A stretch of DNA of 64,000 nt from Candidatus Poseidoniaceae archaeon (GCA_949372655.1 CASIAI010000008.1:62001-126000); one strand, 5' to 3'. Numbered from the stretch's first letter, positions 35,421-45,091 are shown. The notes: a model not told the origin generated them from the sequence alone. Made by a program: numbers and translations.

Positions 35421-37547
35421 TTAATAATCCGAAAGGCTGCTTTGAGCATTAGTTTTTTGAGTACTCTCTACATCGGTAGTAGGTTTTGATTTCCCACTGA
35501 AAATTTCCAAAAGTTCTTTTTCACTCCAAATTTTGATTCCTAAATCTTGAGCCTTAGTAAGTTTAGACCCGGCATTTTCTCCTGCAATCAGTACATCAAG
35601 GTTTGAAGACACACTACCAACAACTTTTCCTCCAGCATTCTTTACCATTAATTGAATCTCTTTTCTAGGATTACTCAGAGTTCCAGTAATACAGAAAGTC
35701 ATTCCATTCAAGGATCCATCGGAAATAGAAACTGGCTCATCGGTTAACTCAAGATAATTAGACAGGTCAAACAATAGTTCTTTTCGATTTAATAAACCGT
35801 CTCTAACTTGAATTGCTACTTTTGAACCTATACCATCATTTTGACACATCAACCTTAGGGCTGCGTTAAGCGAGTATGGCTTATCTTTAGAGTCGTTAAG
35901 TGGTCCAAAATTATCATCTCCCAGTTGGGCATTAGCATCATTAGCCCACTTCATTAAACCATCAAAACTCTTGGTTTGTTGAGCAACCAATGATGCAAGT
36001 TCTGGGCCGATACCTGGTAACCCTAAGGCATGAAGAAAACGACTAGTGTTCATCTTCTTTGTTCGACCAATCTCTCCAAGGACATTATTAGCAGACTTTT
36101 CAGCCATACGTTCTAAAGATAATAATTGACTCTTTTCTAATCTGTATAAATCTGCAATATTGGAAATTAGGTCAAACTCTAATAATTGTTCAACAAGTTT
36201 CTCCCCTATTCCGTCCATTTCCAAAGTTCTACACCAGTAAATAATCGACCTACTTGTCCTAGAGTCGCACATTAAATCTAAGCATTTCAAGAATGCCCCC
36301 TCTTCTACTAAAATTGCATCACATGCAGGACAATTAGTTGGTATCTTTATTGATTCTACAATAGGGAGTTTACCAATAAATGGTGTACCATCGGCATGAA
36401 ATCTGTTTTCTATGTCTGTATCTAAAGCAGCCCCTAAACTAGATTCTATCTTTGGAATTACATCTCCACGACGAACAATTAGCACCTTATCACCTATCTT
36501 TACACCCAGCCTTTCAACCTCTCCTGGATTGTGCAAGGTGGTATTTTCTACAGTTACACCTCCCACGCTTTGGGGCGCTATACGGGCGACTGGAGTGACA
36601 TTACCAGTTCTACCTGTTTGCCAATCAACATGGAGTAATACCGATGTGGCTTCTTCGGGGGGAAATTTCCAAGCTAAAGCCCAGCGCGGGTGATGAGCGG
36701 TCATTCCAAGATTTTGACGCTGTTGTAAATCGTCTAATTTAAACACAATTCCATCGATCTCAAATTGGTATTCTGGCCTTTTAGATGCCCATTCTTTAGT
36801 ATGCTCAATCATTTCTTTTTGAGGCATATTTGATTCGAAAACAGTCCATGGCGCTGGCTCTATACCTGCTTCTTGTAACCAGTGTAGCAACTCACTATCA
36901 TATTGTGCCTCTGGGGCCTCTGATGGAAATTTAACATCATAAGCGCAGAATACTAAATCTGAAGCTTCGGCTTTACCATCCCCGTGCTTTTGACGAAGTG
37001 CGCCAGAACAAAGGTTACGAGGGTTAGGAGATACATCACGGTACTTCTCTTCAAACGTTGCCAAAGGCATAACTACTTCGCCTCGCACATGTATCGTATA
37101 TGGATGGTTCAAACGCATCGGAATATTTGCTATACGAATGGCATTAAGGGTGACATCCTCTCCTTTTTCACCACTACCCCTAGTTGCTGCCCTGTGAAGA
37201 TTACCAGATATATATTCAAGAGATAAGGCAGAACCATCTAATTTTGGTTGAGCCAAGTATTGAGTTCCTCCCGATGTAGACTGAGTCACAAAATGAATAA
37301 TATCTTCGTCCTTTGTACCTTTGTCCAAAGAGCGCATAGGGAACATATGCTCTACTTTCTTAGTACCGGGTAAGGGCTCTGGACCAACTTCATGCAGAAC
37401 CATATTATCTGGATCTAAAGATTTTAATTCATCCCATAATAAGTCAAACTCAGCATCTGAAATTTCCGGAGCGGCGTGATTATAGTATAATTCTCGATGA
37501 TAATTTACCGCATCGGCCAGATGCTGTATTCGCGCTTCTCCGGCCAT
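35421..37547 (-). CDS. ligA: NAD+-dependent DNA ligase
   Basis: All LigA parts are present. Domain Ia is the NAD-binding 'HRELYYNHAAPEISDAEFD'. The adenylation lysine K102 is in 'QPKLDGSALSLEY', followed by 'RGSGEKGEDVT'. Further parts are the OB fold ('TGRTGNVTPVARI'), a C4 zinc finger (CPAC...CLDLMC), helix-hairpin-helix repeats ('GLPGIGPELASLV') and a C-terminal BRCT domain ('FCITGTLSNPRKE'). At 708 residues it is a normal length. It seals nicks using NAD+. Most archaea use ATP-dependent ligases, so this bacterial-type enzyme suggests horizontal acquisition. No base-composition break is obvious at this locus by eye. Confidence 0.96.
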   Translation of the reverse strand: MAGEARIQHLADAVNYHRELYYNHAAPEISDAEFDLLWDELKSLDPDNMVLHEVGPEPLPGTKKVEHMFPMRSLDKGTKDEDIIHFVTQSTSGGTQYLAQPKLDGSALSLEYISGNLHRAATRGSGEKGEDVTLNAIRIANIPMRLNHPYTIHVRGEVVMPLATFEEKYRDVSPNPRNLCSGALRQKHGDGKAEASDLVFCAYDVKFPSEAPEAQYDSELLHWLQEAGIEPAPWTVFESNMPQKEMIEHTKEWASKRPEYQFEIDGIVFKLDDLQQRQNLGMTAHHPRWALAWKFPPEEATSVLLHVDWQTGRTGNVTPVARIAPQSVGGVTVENTTLHNPGEVERLGVKIGDKVLIVRRGDVIPKIESSLGAALDTDIENRFHADGTPFIGKLPIVESIKIPTNCPACDAILVEEGAFLKCLDLMCDSRTSRSIIYWCRTLEMDGIGEKLVEQLLEFDLISNIADLYRLEKSQLLSLERMAEKSANNVLGEIGRTKKMNTSRFLHALGLPGIGPELASLVAQQTKSFDGLMKWANDANAQLGDDNFGPLNDSKDKPYSLNAALRLMCQNDGIGSKVAIQVRDGLLNRKELLFDLSNYLELTDEPVSISDGSLNGMTFCITGTLSNPRKEIQLMVKNAGGKVVGSVSSNLDVLIAGENAGSKLTKAQDLGIKIWSEKELLEIFSGKSKPTTDVESTQKTNAQSSLSDY

Positions 37548-37578
37548 GATTATCCACCGAGGCTAGAGGCTATGAACA

Positions 37579-38007
37579 TCACGAAAATTCCAAACCTAAT
37601 AACTCGAAATCTGCTAATGGGCAACGAGTCATAATAGCGCTGGTAAGTATTCTAATATGGATCTCAGCAACTACATGAACTGTAGCTTGGAACATATGTC
37701 CAGCATGTACATTATTGTCATCATCTGACCAGCAACAGTGAATATGAGTGAATGCTTTACCTTCTTGGGTTCGTGCAATATTTCCTGAAAGACTGACTAG
37801 TTCCGATGGTGAGTCTAATGGTCTGCGTTGATAGACTCCTTGCTCATTCATGTATCCATATAAGTTATCTCTAGTTCTTCCAATACCACTGGTTATTGCT
37901 GCAGCATTAAATCCGACTTGGTCTGCAAGACTCTGTAAAGATGCATGTATTTCTTCATCTGGGTCTATTCTAACGAATAGGTCTTCGCCACTTCTCGTCC
38001 ATTCCAT
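37579..38007 (-). CDS. PPC/DUF296 domain protein
   Basis: The pattern 'LFVRIDPDEEIHASLQSLAD', 'AAAITSGIGRTRDNLYGY', 'LVSLSGNIAR', 'THIHCCWSD', 'HAGHMFQATVHVVAEIHI' matches PPC (DUF296), a small trimeric fold found alone in prokaryotes and in plant AT-hook proteins. The histidines of HIHC and AGHM suggest a metal site. The track starts at a TTG. ATG 38007 (MEWTRSGEDL) is preferred. It follows the DUF-type membrane gene and precedes ligA, both on the same strand. Confidence 0.85.
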   Translation of the reverse strand: MEWTRSGEDLFVRIDPDEEIHASLQSLADQVGFNAAAITSGIGRTRDNLYGYMNEQGVYQRRPLDSPSELVSLSGNIARTQEGKAFTHIHCCWSDDDNNVHAGHMFQATVHVVAEIHIRILTSAIMTRCPLADFELLGLEFS

Positions 38008-38047
38008 GGTTAGGCGAATTGAAGGCAACTATTGAAAATAACGATTG

Positions 38048-38590
38048 TTATTCTTCTTCTAACTCAGGTTGTAATATCTGTTTTATTCGATTCTTCGCCT
38101 CGACTAAATCATGATAATTACCTCCTAAGGGCAATGGAGCAAAGATGCCCCATCCTTTCCTCAACAAAATAATTCGTCTTTGTGTCTTACTCTTAGAGAG
38201 TTTGAGGCGTTTCCATTCATATCTTTGCCCATCTGCAAAAAGATGTGTTTTAGTAACTGCATATCGTTTAGGAATCAATAGAGAAATCAGATGAAAAGAT
38301 AGGAGTACATCCCACAAAATAGGATAGAAAATAGGAGTATCGGATAGTTCAACTAAACCCCATGGGAGAGCCATCATTGCAGCCATAGAAGCAAGGTTAC
38401 CCCATTGTCGAACAACTTCATTTGGGCCTTCACTAGACCATGCAAATACATCATTGTGTAATTTACCCAGTTCGGGGATATCTATTTTCTGCCTAGTTAG
38501 CCAAAAGGCGTCCCATAATACAATCACTGCTAATGTAGAAATGGCCACTAGGGCGACTACTCCTGGATTAGGAATCGTAATTATATCCAT
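38048..38590 (-). CDS. Hypothetical membrane protein
   Basis: There is an N-terminal helix (VVALVAISTLAVIVLWDAFW), then further hydrophobic segments (LASMAAMMALPWGLVEL, IFYPILWDVLLSFHLISLLI) and a basic cytoplasmic C-terminal half resembling a PH-like strand pattern (HLFADGQRYEWKRLKLSKSK). No family is assigned. ATG 38590 starts 5 bases after the stop of the giant beta-helix gene. The track's earlier start would overlap that gene. Confidence 0.62.
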   Translation of the reverse strand: MDIITIPNPGVVALVAISTLAVIVLWDAFWLTRQKIDIPELGKLHNDVFAWSSEGPNEVVRQWGNLASMAAMMALPWGLVELSDTPIFYPILWDVLLSFHLISLLIPKRYAVTKTHLFADGQRYEWKRLKLSKSKTQRRIILLRKGWGIFAPLPLGGNYHDLVEAKNRIKQILQPELEEE

Positions 38591-38594
38591 ATTA

Positions 38595-41500
38595 TCACTC
38601 GAAGTACTGTTTATCTTCGCCATCTTGGCCATCGCCTTTCCTCATTCGCATAATAAATAGTACGAAAACTATGGCTAAAACCACTAAAATCAACATTGTC
38701 AAAGTATCAAAGTCACCGGAATTATCGTTAGATTCTCCTTCTAATACATCGGGAGTACCGTCTCCATCATCATCTTGGTCTTCTATCAAAGTAGTTGTTA
38801 GACCTGAAGGGCAATTGAGCTCATCTGGTTGTTTATCATCATCTGTATCCTGCCAAGCACAAGCATCTAATGGCCAAGCGTCTCTTTGATCATCAAATCC
38901 ATCGTTATCATCATCTGAATCATAGATATCTGGGCCACATGACCGCCCTATTTTCAAATCAAACCAAGTGTCTTGGTCACAATCAACTGTATTATCTCCA
39001 TCCGAATCAAGGGGTATAGATTCGAAAGACATCGTGACAACTGTTGAGGCCCCTAGTAAATCAGATACCTCTAATTCTAATACATAGATGCCCGGACTAG
39101 GTACTGTGAAATTATAAGTTGGAGAGTCTGTTTTTACTTGGAATATTTGATTATTTTGAGCATTGAATATAGTCCACTCATATATTAATTCAGAAACTAG
39201 GTCTAAGTCATCGGAAACAGTCGCATTAGATTGGAAAATTTGCTGCTGCATTACCTTCTGTCCAAATGATGGCTCGGTAATAACAACCGAAGGAGGTTGA
39301 TTGGATTGGAGCGGGATATTGATAAAAGTGTTAATTGTCCATTGATTTGGGTTGTCAAAGGATACCGATTTACTCGGTAAACCTGCTGCCTTCGCTATGA
39401 TTTGTAAATTAGTCAATTCAATCATATCGCTCTGATCTGGTTGTTGCTTTACTAGTAACTGATACAAGATAGCAGTTCCTGAAACCGTCTTTGTTGAGGT
39501 TGTTCCATCCGAATTGGTTGTTATAATATCAAAATTAGCCATTTGTGGGGTGCCCGACAATTGTGCGTCGAGAATAATCGTATGGTATTGATAGGCTTGA
39601 GCCCCATTCCATAATGAGATTGATGGTTGGGTTTGGAAAATTGAATCTATGAAATTGATTGTCGTCTGGTCACTCAGTTCGCTTTGTCCTGAGAGTGTCG
39701 TACTTTCAATAACCGCTGAATAATTCTCTGCAGAAATTGAAGTGGCTGCTGTTATTGTAGAGTCTCGAACAATAAATGGGGCTGAAAAGTCTCCATTATC
39801 TGAATGTAAGTCTAATCCAACGGAATAATCATTCAAATTTAGGTTCTCTACTATCATTGAACTGGAAGAACGTCCATGGTGATTAATCAGACCATTTCCG
39901 GAACCTGGACCGAATAATTCTATATTTGACAAAAGTCCTGCTGAGTTATCAAAATCTATTGCTGGCGCACCAGTAATTTCCAATGAATCTATGGCTAAGT
40001 TACGATTATTCCTACCAGCTATAGCTGCAGAGCCGCCTGTAGTTGCTATAACAGAATTGAGTATGAACTGTTCATCCATTGAATCTAACCAAAAGACGTT
40101 GCCTGAGCCAGTAAATTGAGTTGCATCAACAAAGGATATCGACCCTGATACTTCAGTAAGGTAAAAACCAGTCTCTATCCCTTCTCCAATGGTAATGTTT
40201 GAGGCTTGAATCTCAGTCTGTCTAGCCCAGATTGCAGGACCATTACAATTCGAGAATTCTAAGTTAGATAGAAGTATTTGTGCTTGTGACTGATATAATT
40301 CTATACAAGCACTACCACCATCACTTAAGATTGAATTCTTGATTTCGATTATCGCATTACTACCCGATTCGACATAGAGTAAGGGTTCTGACGCTGTGGA
40401 GCGCATCAATGAAACACCATCTGCGTAAATTGTTCCTGTCTGAGATACATGTATCGGGGTAGAGGCTTCAATTACATCAGTATTGGATAATTCTATTCGT
40501 GAACTCAATTGATCTCCTAATACTAATCCAGCCCATCTTGCACCTAGGCCGGTTGAGGCGATTGTAGAATCACCTGCATCTAAAGTGCCATCAACTGTTA
40601 TTGAAACACCATCTGATATTCTAAATGAAACGCCATCATCGATTTTCAATGATTTTAATTGAGGAATTAGCAGGTTATTCTGTAAATAATAAGGACTCCA
40701 TTTGGCTTCAAGAATTATAGATTCAGGAAGAATACCTGAATCTACTGTTGAAGCCATAAAAGTATGAATAAATGATTTCGAGGAATCCCAAGAAATAAAG
40801 TCGGTGAAGGAATCTATTTGAAGTGTAATGTTTTGTAGTCCACCTAAATTATCTGTAGTTTGGTCTATGTAGCGTGCTGTAGCATTGGTCAAAACTTGGC
40901 CATATTGATCTGTCAATACATTGGTTCCGTTAATAGAAATCAATGCATTCTCAACGGGACTACCTTTGTCGATAACTGAAAGTTCTAATGATGCCAGTTG
41001 AGTAAATGATGCTTGATTCGAAACTATAACTGATGAACTAACATCTCCACCAAGCATCTCGATGTTGCAGTTAGGATGTATTTGCAAGGTCTGATTAAAA
41101 ATAACTGAAACTATCGATTTGGTAGTAGTACAAGACCAATTAACCATTCCTTCGACCATAAGTTGGCTGTTTAAGATAGAAGTTACTAAGCCAGAAGATT
41201 GAATATTGATTTTACTTGTAGTTATTTTAGCATCTACTCCAACTATCTGAGAAGAAGAGAGCAAGGATACTTCAAAATTAGGGTCTACTATGAGTTCTGA
41301 TGAAGCCAATTTCAACGAACTATCTCCTTGCATTACTAAATGACCGGAAATAAAGTGTGGTTGGCCATCTGGACGTGGACCGAGTATTACCGACTGACCC
41401 GAAGTTATTGTCCAATCACCTTGAGGAATCAATGGGATTTGAACTACTTGACTTGGTTGACCACCATTCAAAGTTTGAGTTACCCCGGTTCCAGAAAATA

Positions 41501-43295
41501 TAGCCTCTACGGTTGAGCCTTGACTAAATAGCGGGAGAGTTGCCAAGCCATTTACATCACAACTTATCTCAAAGCCATTTACTTTAATTGTCGCCTGAAT
41601 AGGATTACTTGAGATGTCAGTGAATTGGACATTTGTTTCTTCGAAATATCCTGAATTAGTAGTTGAAAGCGTCACGCTGGTACTGCCACCATAGAAGATA
41701 GTCCCCTCTCCAGAGGCATCATAGGAATTCGAATTCGTGTTTAGTGGCTCGAAAACCCTGATGTTGGCTTGTGAATTGTCAAAGAATTCGATCGGTGAAT
41801 TATGTAGTTCAGCCACCCAATTACTGGTTTGTAAGTATGACTGCTGACGTAATTGCGCCCCAAAGGCTTGGTATTTTGTAGAAATTGAATTGGTTACTAA
41901 ATGGCTATCGAGCATCTCAATTGCAGTATCTGTGCCCCCATGTACTTCGAGAAGAACTCCTGAAAAGTGGCTATCTTGTAGATAAACTCCAGTAGAAAAG
42001 TTGTTGATGATAAGATGATTGAATTCGAGTTCTGCATACCAAGAATTGAATGCTGTCGAATGGGTATCTTGCTGGTTAAATGGTTTATCAATCACTACAT
42101 TCGACCATATATGAGTAGAGTCTAGTATATCGATAGCTAAAGATTGAGATTGTGTAACTACTATCGAGTTATCTCCTGTCAGTAGAGAGGAGGGGCCTCT
42201 AAATATTAATCCAGCATTGTCTGTCTGTATTGACAAATTATGGGCTAAGATATGCCCACTGCCAGATGCTTCTATCGCAATGTCAGTTGATGATACTGTC
42301 TGTTGGTTAATCATATGAGTTCCTGGCCCTGAAAGCGAGATACCTGAATTAACATTCGATATGGTGATATTATCCAAAATACAAACTCCGATGCATTGTT
42401 GGTCGATTGAAGGGGCGTTTATAGCAAGATTACCAGTAAAGGAAACATTGGAAATTCTAAATGAAGAGGCGGAGTTGGAAACTAAAATTCTATCTCCTGA
42501 AATATCTACATTATCGATATGTAAATCATCACTATTGGCTGCATCTATGAGTAAGGCAATATCTTGCCCTAAGACATTAGAGATTCGTACCTTTGCAGAA
42601 GTTTGACTCGCTATACCTACTGTTACCATCTCCAAGTCTAGGTCTTGTGCAATTGTTTCACCGGCTAAGTTTTTCAATGCAACCCCTACATTAGAAAAGT
42701 TAGAATCTGAAATTGAAGATATTCCTGATGTTTGGATACCGGTCGCTGAATGTTCTATAATAGAATTAGAGAGGACTAAGTCACCATCATTTTGTATTGA
42801 TTGGTAATCTATTTGAAAAGAATAATATCCATTGATGTTAGAATTAGCAGCGTTATTGACTCCTATGTAAGAGTGAGTTATCTGTAGGTTATTGGCATTT
42901 AGTTCACCGTTTACCAATATACCTGTCTTTGCATTTTCTATTAACGTATTATTGAAAAAACCTATTCCACTACTCTCAATAACCAGACCTTTCCATAAGC
43001 CTGCTCCATGTGAACCTTGGGTGACGGGTGGCGTTGAAGAAAAGAAATGGGCGTTTTCTGAGATAATTGTCCCTTCGATTTGAATCCAAAAGTCATCACC
43101 ACAATCTATACTAGACCCAGGTTCAATTGTCAAGGTGGCTCCTTGAGAAACTGTAACATTTCCTGATAAAATATGCTGGCCACTCCATGTTATATCAGAC
43201 GAAATTGTGCTATCTGAAGCACTAACTAAGAAAGGACTTGATAAGGAAAACAAAAGCAAAGTTATGATTACTGTCGCTGTAGTGGTCTTTCGCAT
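38595..43295 (-). CDS. Giant surface protein with right-handed beta-helix repeats, TSP3 repeats and C-terminal membrane anchor
   Basis: A signal peptide (TVIITLLLFSLSSPFLVSA) starts a 1,566-residue protein. Residues ~30-500 and ~870-1250 are rich in parallel beta-helix motifs (GTIISENAHF, NNTLIENAKTGILVNG, SNTDVIEASTPIHV), as in pectate-lyase-like adhesins or polysaccharide-binding proteins. An Ig/PKD-like domain near 1390-1440 (VVITEPSFGQKV) and short TSP3-type Ca2+ repeats (DSDDDNDGFDDQRD, DQDDDGDGTPDVLEG) follow. The C-terminal helix 'TMLILVVLAIVFVLFIMRMR' ends in a short acidic tail. An AAGGTGATT ribosome site fits the start. No catalytic residues could be assigned. Confidence 0.88.
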   Translation of the reverse strand: MRKTTTATVIITLLLFSLSSPFLVSASDSTISSDITWSGQHILSGNVTVSQGATLTIEPGSSIDCGDDFWIQIEGTIISENAHFFSSTPPVTQGSHGAGLWKGLVIESSGIGFFNNTLIENAKTGILVNGELNANNLQITHSYIGVNNAANSNINGYYSFQIDYQSIQNDGDLVLSNSIIEHSATGIQTSGISSISDSNFSNVGVALKNLAGETIAQDLDLEMVTVGIASQTSAKVRISNVLGQDIALLIDAANSDDLHIDNVDISGDRILVSNSASSFRISNVSFTGNLAINAPSIDQQCIGVCILDNITISNVNSGISLSGPGTHMINQQTVSSTDIAIEASGSGHILAHNLSIQTDNAGLIFRGPSSLLTGDNSIVVTQSQSLAIDILDSTHIWSNVVIDKPFNQQDTHSTAFNSWYAELEFNHLIINNFSTGVYLQDSHFSGVLLEVHGGTDTAIEMLDSHLVTNSISTKYQAFGAQLRQQSYLQTSNWVAELHNSPIEFFDNSQANIRVFEPLNTNSNSYDASGEGTIFYGGSTSVTLSTTNSGYFEETNVQFTDISSNPIQATIKVNGFEISCDVNGLATLPLFSQGSTVEAIFSGTGVTQTLNGGQPSQVVQIPLIPQGDWTITSGQSVILGPRPDGQPHFISGHLVMQGDSSLKLASSELIVDPNFEVSLLSSSQIVGVDAKITTSKINIQSSGLVTSILNSQLMVEGMVNWSCTTTKSIVSVIFNQTLQIHPNCNIEMLGGDVSSSVIVSNQASFTQLASLELSVIDKGSPVENALISINGTNVLTDQYGQVLTNATARYIDQTTDNLGGLQNITLQIDSFTDFISWDSSKSFIHTFMASTVDSGILPESIILEAKWSPYYLQNNLLIPQLKSLKIDDGVSFRISDGVSITVDGTLDAGDSTIASTGLGARWAGLVLGDQLSSRIELSNTDVIEASTPIHVSQTGTIYADGVSLMRSTASEPLLYVESGSNAIIEIKNSILSDGGSACIELYQSQAQILLSNLEFSNCNGPAIWARQTEIQASNITIGEGIETGFYLTEVSGSISFVDATQFTGSGNVFWLDSMDEQFILNSVIATTGGSAAIAGRNNRNLAIDSLEITGAPAIDFDNSAGLLSNIELFGPGSGNGLINHHGRSSSSMIVENLNLNDYSVGLDLHSDNGDFSAPFIVRDSTITAATSISAENYSAVIESTTLSGQSELSDQTTINFIDSIFQTQPSISLWNGAQAYQYHTIILDAQLSGTPQMANFDIITTNSDGTTSTKTVSGTAILYQLLVKQQPDQSDMIELTNLQIIAKAAGLPSKSVSFDNPNQWTINTFINIPLQSNQPPSVVITEPSFGQKVMQQQIFQSNATVSDDLDLVSELIYEWTIFNAQNNQIFQVKTDSPTYNFTVPSPGIYVLELEVSDLLGASTVVTMSFESIPLDSDGDNTVDCDQDTWFDLKIGRSCGPDIYDSDDDNDGFDDQRDAWPLDACAWQDTDDDKQPDELNCPSGLTTTLIEDQDDDGDGTPDVLEGESNDNSGDFDTLTMLILVVLAIVFVLFIMRMRKGDGQDGEDKQYFE

Positions 43296-43406
43296 AGAAT
43301 CACCTTTACATGCCTAGCATATCAAACCAAAGGCTCCGAGTTTCGATTAGAATCAGTTGACTCTATCTTACCGGTATATGTTACTCTAATCAATATCAAA
43401 CTTAGG

Positions 43407-43481
43407 TGGGCCCGCCCGGATTTGAACCGGGGTCTGACGACCCCCAGCCGCCAAGTATTGGCCAAGCTAACCCACGGGCCC
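43407..43481 (-). tRNA. tRNA-Pro (anticodon GGG)
   Basis: The acceptor is GGGCCCG/CGGGCCC. The anticodon stem is GGCGG/TCGTC with two G-U pairs and loop CTGGGGG (anticodon GGG). The T arm is CCCGG-TTCAAAT-CCGGG and the discriminator is A. It lies 11 bases downstream of rpoN on the same strand and may be processed from that transcript. Confidence 0.93.
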
Positions 43482-43492
43482 TTCTATGAAAG

Positions 43493-43696
43493 TTATTGGC
43501 GTGAAGCACTGAATGGCGCAACTTCATATATCAAGTCTAAATGACCTACATACATTCTTCTGCAACAATAGCGGTCTAATCCTATTTGATCAAGTGCATC
43601 AGAAATCTCGACTCCTGATGTAACTTTCTCATTGAATTCTTCCCACTTATGAGCCACAACAGCTCCACAACTAAAACATCTAATTGGAATAATCAT
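43493..43696 (-). CDS. rpoN: DNA-directed RNA polymerase subunit N (Rpo10)
   Basis: The 67-residue protein opens 'MIIPIRCFSCGAVVAHKWEEF' and has 'LDRYCCRRMYVGHLDLI', the zinc-bundle signature of Rpo10/RPB10 (CFSCG plus RYCCRRM). It is the last protein gene of the eL18-uL13-uS9-rpoN operon, 9 bases after uS9. Rpo10 is part of the Rpo3/Rpo11 assembly platform of RNA polymerase. Confidence 0.97.
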   Translation of the reverse strand: MIIPIRCFSCGAVVAHKWEEFNEKVTSGVEISDALDQIGLDRYCCRRMYVGHLDLIYEVAPFSASRQ

Positions 43697-43705
43697 TTTA
43701 TCGCC

Positions 43706-44140
43706 TCATCGGTAAGATTTTTGTTTCTTTCTACGAGCACCACGGCCAAGTTGATGTTTGGCCTCCTTACGACGTGGGTCGTTAACTAGAAGACTTCTAT
43801 CAAATCTTAGATATTCGTCTCTCAACTCTTCATCTTGGCCTTTTGCTCCACCGTTATAGTGGACAAGACCACGAGCAATTGCTGTACGGATAGCATCTGT
43901 CTGACCCATAATACCGCCACCTGTTGTAGTGATATTAATGTCGACTTTAGCCAATCTCTTCATTGCATCTGCAATAATCAGTGGCTCCATTGCTTTTCTG
44001 CGAGCCAGAGATGGCTGCAAAATTTCAATTGGTTCACTGTTAACTCTTACTCTGCCTCGGCCAGCTTTAACGCTAGCTCTAGCAACTGCAGTCTTTCTTT
44101 TACCAGATGTCTCGACGGATTTCTTTTGTTTACGTGCCAT
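43706..44140 (-). CDS. rps9: Small-subunit ribosomal protein uS9
   Basis: It contains 'SGKRKTAVARASVKAGRGRV', 'TTGGGIMGQTDAIRTAIARGL' and ends in a basic tail 'DPRRKEAKHQLGRGARRKKQKSYR' (last part quoted only for its lysine/arginine character and SYR end). uS9 sits in the 30S head and its tail reaches the P-site tRNA. Its start overlaps the uL13 stop by one base (TAATG). Confidence 0.97.
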   Translation of the reverse strand: MARKQKKSVETSGKRKTAVARASVKAGRGRVRVNSEPIEILQPSLARRKAMEPLIIADAMKRLAKVDINITTTGGGIMGQTDAIRTAIARGLVHYNGGAKGQDEELRDEYLRFDRSLLVNDPRRKEAKHQLGRGARRKKQKSYR

Positions 44141-44625
44141 TACTGTTCACCTCCGGTCCAACGATGACTTGGCGCTCCTAGATTGGCGCTTATATCTCCC
44201 AAAGAAACGAATCTCTCTGGCATGGATTTTCTAATTTTTGAATCGTCACCCTGTTGATGTCCATCGGGCAGATCACCAGATAGATGGCTAGGGCAGCCAA
44301 TCTCGACACGCAGATTACGAAGTGCTCTGCGGCCAGTACTCTTCCTTTGGTATGGAAGCATACCACGTACGGCACGCTTCAAAATCATATCAGGCATACG
44401 AGGGAAAAATGGTCCCTTTCTTGCGTGATTCAATTCATACTTGGCTTGATACGTATTAAAAACCGAAGTTGTACTACCAGAAACGATAGCTTTCTCAGCA
44501 TTGATGATGATTACTTTATCATCTCGATCATCTTTAGCTGACTTCAAAAGAATATTGGCAGTTGCTGATGCTAAACGCCCTAATATAAGGCCTTCAGCGT
44601 CAAAAACAAAGGTAGTTTCATCCAA
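44140..44625 (-). CDS. rpl13: Large-subunit ribosomal protein uL13
   Basis: The features are 'FDAEGLILGRLASATANILL', 'VIIINAEKAIVSG', 'FPRMPDMILKRAVRGMLPYQ' and a C-terminal tail, as in archaeal uL13. The 161-residue length is typical. Its ATG lies inside the end of the eL18 gene (8-base overlap), which is consistent with translational coupling. Confidence 0.97.
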   Translation of the reverse strand: MDETTFVFDAEGLILGRLASATANILLKSAKDDRDDKVIIINAEKAIVSGSTTSVFNTYQAKYELNHARKGPFFPRMPDMILKRAVRGMLPYQRKSTGRRALRNLRVEIGCPSHLSGDLPDGHQQGDDSKIRKSMPERFVSLGDISANLGAPSHRWTGGEQ

Positions 44626-44983
44626 GGATAACTACCCCCTTTCCTGATGGGTTTTCGTTCATCAGCTCGCTATAGGTCATTACACGACCTCCAGCGGCTT
44701 CTATCTTCTCGCGTGCACCGGTGCTCACACTGTAGGCGGCGATGGTATGGTTACTGGTTAACTCACCACTACCGAGAAGCTTGCCAGGCACGAGGATTGT
44801 TGCACCCTCTGGGGCGTGACGGCTAACTCGGCTGAGGTTGGGGTTGGTCCAGTTCTTGCGACTTCTAGATAGACGCATGGCCACATCTCGCCAAACAGCG
44901 GAACCGGTTTCACGAGACTGGGCTTTCAGTTGATTGATTACACCAACCAATTGTGCGTTTGTCTTATTATTTGGGTTACTCAT
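44618..44983 (-). CDS. rpl18e: Large-subunit ribosomal protein eL18
   Basis: The sequence 'AVWRDVAMRLSRSRKNWTNP', 'EGATILVPGKLLGSGEL', and 'AAYSVSTGAREKIEAAGGRV' is eL18. I place the start at ATG 44983 (MSNPNNKTNAQL), which has GGGAG about 7 nt upstream. The longer track start adds 14 residues that do not fit the family. It heads the ribosomal operon. A TATA-like ctatatta near 45069-45076 implies a leader of about 60 nt. Confidence 0.95.
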   Translation of the reverse strand: MSNPNNKTNAQLVGVINQLKAQSRETGSAVWRDVAMRLSRSRKNWTNPNLSRVSRHAPEGATILVPGKLLGSGELTSNHTIAAYSVSTGAREKIEAAGGRVMTYSELMNENPSGKGVVILG

Positions 44984-45091
44984 TTGACTCCCTCGATGCT
45001 TTGAAGCAAGTTGCCGAATCGCCAACCCATTATCAATGCACCGACGCGAACTGATTCTCCAATCGCGCTATATTAGTCTTGAAAAGTGCTA

